From: Jaltomata sinuosa
Taxonomy: Eukaryota > Streptophyta > Magnoliopsida > Solanales > Solanaceae
Reading direction: 5' to 3'
Assembly (NCBI GenBank): GCA_003996215.1
Contig: QJPP01000002.1
Coordinates: 2,666,001 to 2,730,000, forward strand
Length of the DNA: 64,000 nt
Below are positions 61,188 through 64,000 of the stretch, in pieces (the first letter of the stretch is position 1; each line of letters opens with the position of its first letter). Position numbers and translations under genes: made by a program. Under the pieces are notes generated by a model. That model saw nothing but the letters and a program-made list of their open reading frames with translations. It was not told where the DNA came from and did no database searches.

Positions 61188-63444
61188 CTAAGCTTGCACT
61201 ATCTTTTTGCCTTCACAAGTATCACAAGTTACAAATCCATGGCCTTCACAATAAGGACACTTCATTCCTTCATCTATCCATTCCATAAACTGCAACACAT
61301 TCCATGATAAGTTTATCAATCAAATACTTGGAGAACTATAAATAGCTATAAAAACTACAGTTATGGAAGAGCTTTCAGAGTCCTCTAACCTGTTCCTCAA
61401 TGTTTGGCTCACCAGTTCCATCACATTCTGCACAAAACATATTTGTATGTTAACAAAAGATGGTTTCAAAAGACATAATAGTCGGAGAAGGTGGTCTCGC
61501 GTTAGCCATTGAAACAGATGTGCTTCTGGAAATTTTTTTAATGTTATAGATGTTCCTTGATTTGATCCTTCAACTGCCATAATTATCATGGGCCAAACTT
61601 GCACTTGTTTGCCATCACAAGAACAAAATAATGTATTCTATATTGCGAGGATTCATCAGAAATTGACTAGTTCTGTGAATTTCCTGCTTTATCGTGAACA
61701 AACTCACACAGGTGGAGTTGCTACCACAATAATCAAGTGTTCCCCTTTTTGTAATAGATCATTCTCAGAACCAAACAAAATGACTCTCTTCACTTGTTTG
61801 ACATTGTTAATACAATTTGGAGTACTATGTATTAGAAACTCAGGCTCCAAAAAAAGGAACTCAGATTGACGGGTAGCGAGATAGCAAATTCGTATGATTG
61901 ATTTGAAGTCGCCCACTGATAGATGGCCTTTGACTCTTCGGACGGGTATGCTAGAAAGGATGTTTGGACGTTTACTTGGATCATACGTGTATAACGTGTT
62001 TTCCAAGTAAACGATTGATGTTCCTTTTCTGAAGAAGCCTAAAGGTTTTCCTGTCTTGTTTAGGACTGGACAACTAATAATAATAATTATCTTTCTCCTA
62101 CCCAAACAGGGGTAGATAGGGGGGCATCATGGGAAGGTTTGACAATAATCCCTCCATTATTCCATTTCAATAAAAAAATTCATGCTCTTCAATACGTAGT
62201 ACTAAAAGGTGCAAAGACAAGAGAAGGGACAGAATATATACCCATGCATAATATGCGACCCTCTCCACGACAAGTAAGACACTTCACGGTGGTACTGCCA
62301 CTAGTAGTCTCCGGTTTCTTACTTGTAGAAAGTCTGGAAGGTTCTTCCCATCGGTTCTCTCCGAGGAGAAAGACTCGATGATGTGACACCTCAGTTTCAG
62401 ACACACCATCTTCTTTCACAATTGTCTGCTGAACTTCCTCTATTTCTATGATAGATGCAATTGGGGCACCATTTGCACTAGCCTGAGGTGGAAAGAACAT
62501 TTTATGGTCAATGTATTAGCCATTTCTAAAGTTCAAGGCACGACAGATGTCCTTGAATTTAGCAACCAAACTGTTGGCAGGAAGATTCGCTATCAAGCAA
62601 TGCACATATCCCCATTCCCAATCAACTTCTGATATGGACAATGCCAATCACATTACAAGTAACTACAGTGGCCAAAACTAGATTCAACCAGACACAAATA
62701 ATGATTAATTTGCCATGCAGATGTGATTTGCCAAAGGCAACGAATGGGTCAATTTGATTTCTTTCCGTGATAAAAAAATGCATAATTTTATTCGTAAGGA
62801 CTTCAATCTATAACCATGCAACAACTGAAATTTCATTTTTTCTATTCCTTGATATCTGTCACATTAGAGTTCGTAATATGTACATCTCTCTAAGATTCTC
62901 TATGACTGACACATCAAGAAACAATAATGAAACATTTTCATGGAAGAAAACTCATACAAGACCAGACAGGGCCACTCATTATCAGATAAACCTCTTCAAT
63001 TAGACAAATATAAACCAAATATCTGCAATCAGTAACGGGTTCAACTTCGACATTTGCAGGGAGCCCAAGGTATCAATTTATGGACATTTATTATTTCAAA
63101 AGGGATAACACACCTTAGCTTCAGCTCCATCTGGTTGTTTGGGATTTTCCTTCACGCTGTCAATCTTTTGCACCATAAATAATTTTTCAAGAAGTTCAGA
63201 AGTCATAATGCCATCTTCTCGGATATCAGATGAAGCCTGCTCAGATGGATATGAGAGAAATATGAATCATATGTATCTTATCTTATCCACAGCCAAGCCA
63301 AATATATTTTGAGACTTCCTTGTTTATAAAATGGAGTTCACAACAGACCTGCCAAGTTTTCACAGCACGCTCTGTCCCACCAGAGAAGCTGGAGAATTCC
63401 ATATCTTCCTCACCACAATAAAAGCCCAATTTTAACAATTGTTC
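61188..63444 (-). CDS. PTAC5: pTAC5-like plastid protein (peptidoglycan-binding fold plus DnaJ-type Cys repeats), 3' part
   Basis: Minus-strand exons: 63444-63349, 63236-63114, 62482-62242, 61427-61390, 61289-61188 (stop TAG). All phases agree and give 199 C-terminal residues; the gene continues beyond the right edge. The first two exons show a peptidoglycan-binding-1-type domain (EQLLKLGFYCGEEDMEFSSF, GTERAVKTWQ, DGIMTSELLEKLF). The later exons carry DnaJ zinc-finger-like repeats: CLTCRGEGRILC, ECDGTGEPN, CPYCEGHGFVTCDTCEGKK (CxxCxGxG pattern). This pairing of domains is that of Arabidopsis pTAC5 (plastid transcriptionally active chromosome 5), a chloroplast protein. No J domain is seen. The transit peptide would be outside the window. 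It converges with glutathione reductase; the two stops are 976 bp apart. Confidence 0.85.
61440..62241. other. Intron of the pTAC5-like gene with an unassigned 133-codon frame
   Basis: The intron between exons 62242 and 61427 contains a minus-strand frame (62105-61704, MGRRKIIIIISCPVLNKTGK...). It has no splice link to the gene and no family I recognise. Phrases such as ILSSIPVRRVKGHLSVGDFK look protein-like, so it may be a captured organellar or transposon fragment. Confidence 0.3.
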
Positions 63445-64000
63445 CTAAAAGGGCAAACGGAATAAGGGATGTAGTTAATTACAAGTATAAAGACCCCCAA
63501 AGGAGAGAAAACTGCTTAAGTAAAAAAAGAAAATCAAGAACTAATCAATGCAAATGAACCATAACAAATGTGTTTATGTGATCCAACACAATTCAAGTTT
63601 CTGGAAAGTGCATGAAGTTCACAACGAACAGAGGAACTCCTATGAAGTTAACCACAGGGATAAAGAAGGTCTCAATTTACACAGTTTTCTGTAATCACTA
63701 ATTTATTCAGCTAAGAAGATAACATTATGCTTGTTGGTATTGATGTATATTCGGGACAATAACACTTTTGATCCTTTAAGTTTTCTACTACTAAGCTCAT
63801 TTAATCCTCATAATATCCTCGATACTCTTGGACTACTTGGTGCAGTAGTACAAGGACTACCAGTCTGTTCATGCTGAAAGGAAACTTGTCACGTGAAGAT
63901 CACGTGACCGACAAGCTCAGCTGAACGAAGAAAAAATTGCAAGTATATATAGAGTAAATGAACAATTGGGTTCAAATTTACAGGTTGACCCGTAAATCAA
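63445..64000. other. Upstream intron of the pTAC5-like gene, no exon seen
   Basis: No coding exon could be supported. A perfect inverted repeat of two G-box cores, GTCACGTG AAGAT CACGTGAC, lies at 63888-63908. Confidence 0.45.

Overview
The window is nuclear DNA from a dicot plant, almost certainly Solanaceae. It is AT-rich. Its genes have many small exons with GT-AG introns and long AT-rich introns. It is also scattered with repeats typical of nightshades: tRNA-derived SINEs (one intact Au-type copy with a 17 bp target duplication, several TS-type tails ending in TTG repeats), Stowaway and hAT-type MITEs, and a solo LTR. I cannot fix the species; the cytosolic glutathione reductase looks Solanum-like.

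Layout. 1-5.0 kb: repeat-rich intergenic DNA. 5.0-6.3 kb: the 3' half of a YUCCA-type flavin monooxygenase (+), without its first exon and with a spoiled splice acceptor. 7.0-16.1 kb: a HESO1-like RNA nucleotidyltransferase gene (-) with three 32-residue repeats carrying GW/WG motifs at its C-terminus and an apparent 2 bp frameshift in an early exon. Its introns hold a 697 bp hAT-type element with an 8 bp target duplication and a doubled SINE-containing block. 16.9-24.1 kb: a duplicated F-box locus. One F-box gene is intact, the second is broken by a 1 bp deletion. Between them lie dead fragments of geranylgeranyl diphosphate synthase and calmodulin, and a 68 bp minisatellite is expanded in only one copy. 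24.6-25.5 kb: a solo LTR with a perfect 5 bp target duplication. 26-32 kb: AT-rich DNA without recognisable genes. 33.3-45.7 kb: a complete 18-exon GBA2-type glucosylceramidase gene (+). 48.4-60.2 kb: a complete 16-coding-exon cytosolic glutathione reductase gene (+). 61.2-63.4 kb and beyond the right edge: the 3' part of a pTAC5-like plastid protein gene (-), convergent with glutathione reductase.

The genes are unrelated housekeeping or regulatory genes and do not form a pathway. The point of most biological interest is the nucleotidyltransferase: a small-RNA/mRNA tailing-type catalytic core joined to a repetitive GW/WG tail resembling Argonaute-hook platforms. Two introns (one in GBA2, one in glutathione reductase) appear to use GC-AG splice sites. 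Exon boundaries were worked out by hand from reading-frame continuity and splice dinucleotides; for the GBA2 and glutathione reductase genes the summed exon lengths are multiples of three with no internal stop.
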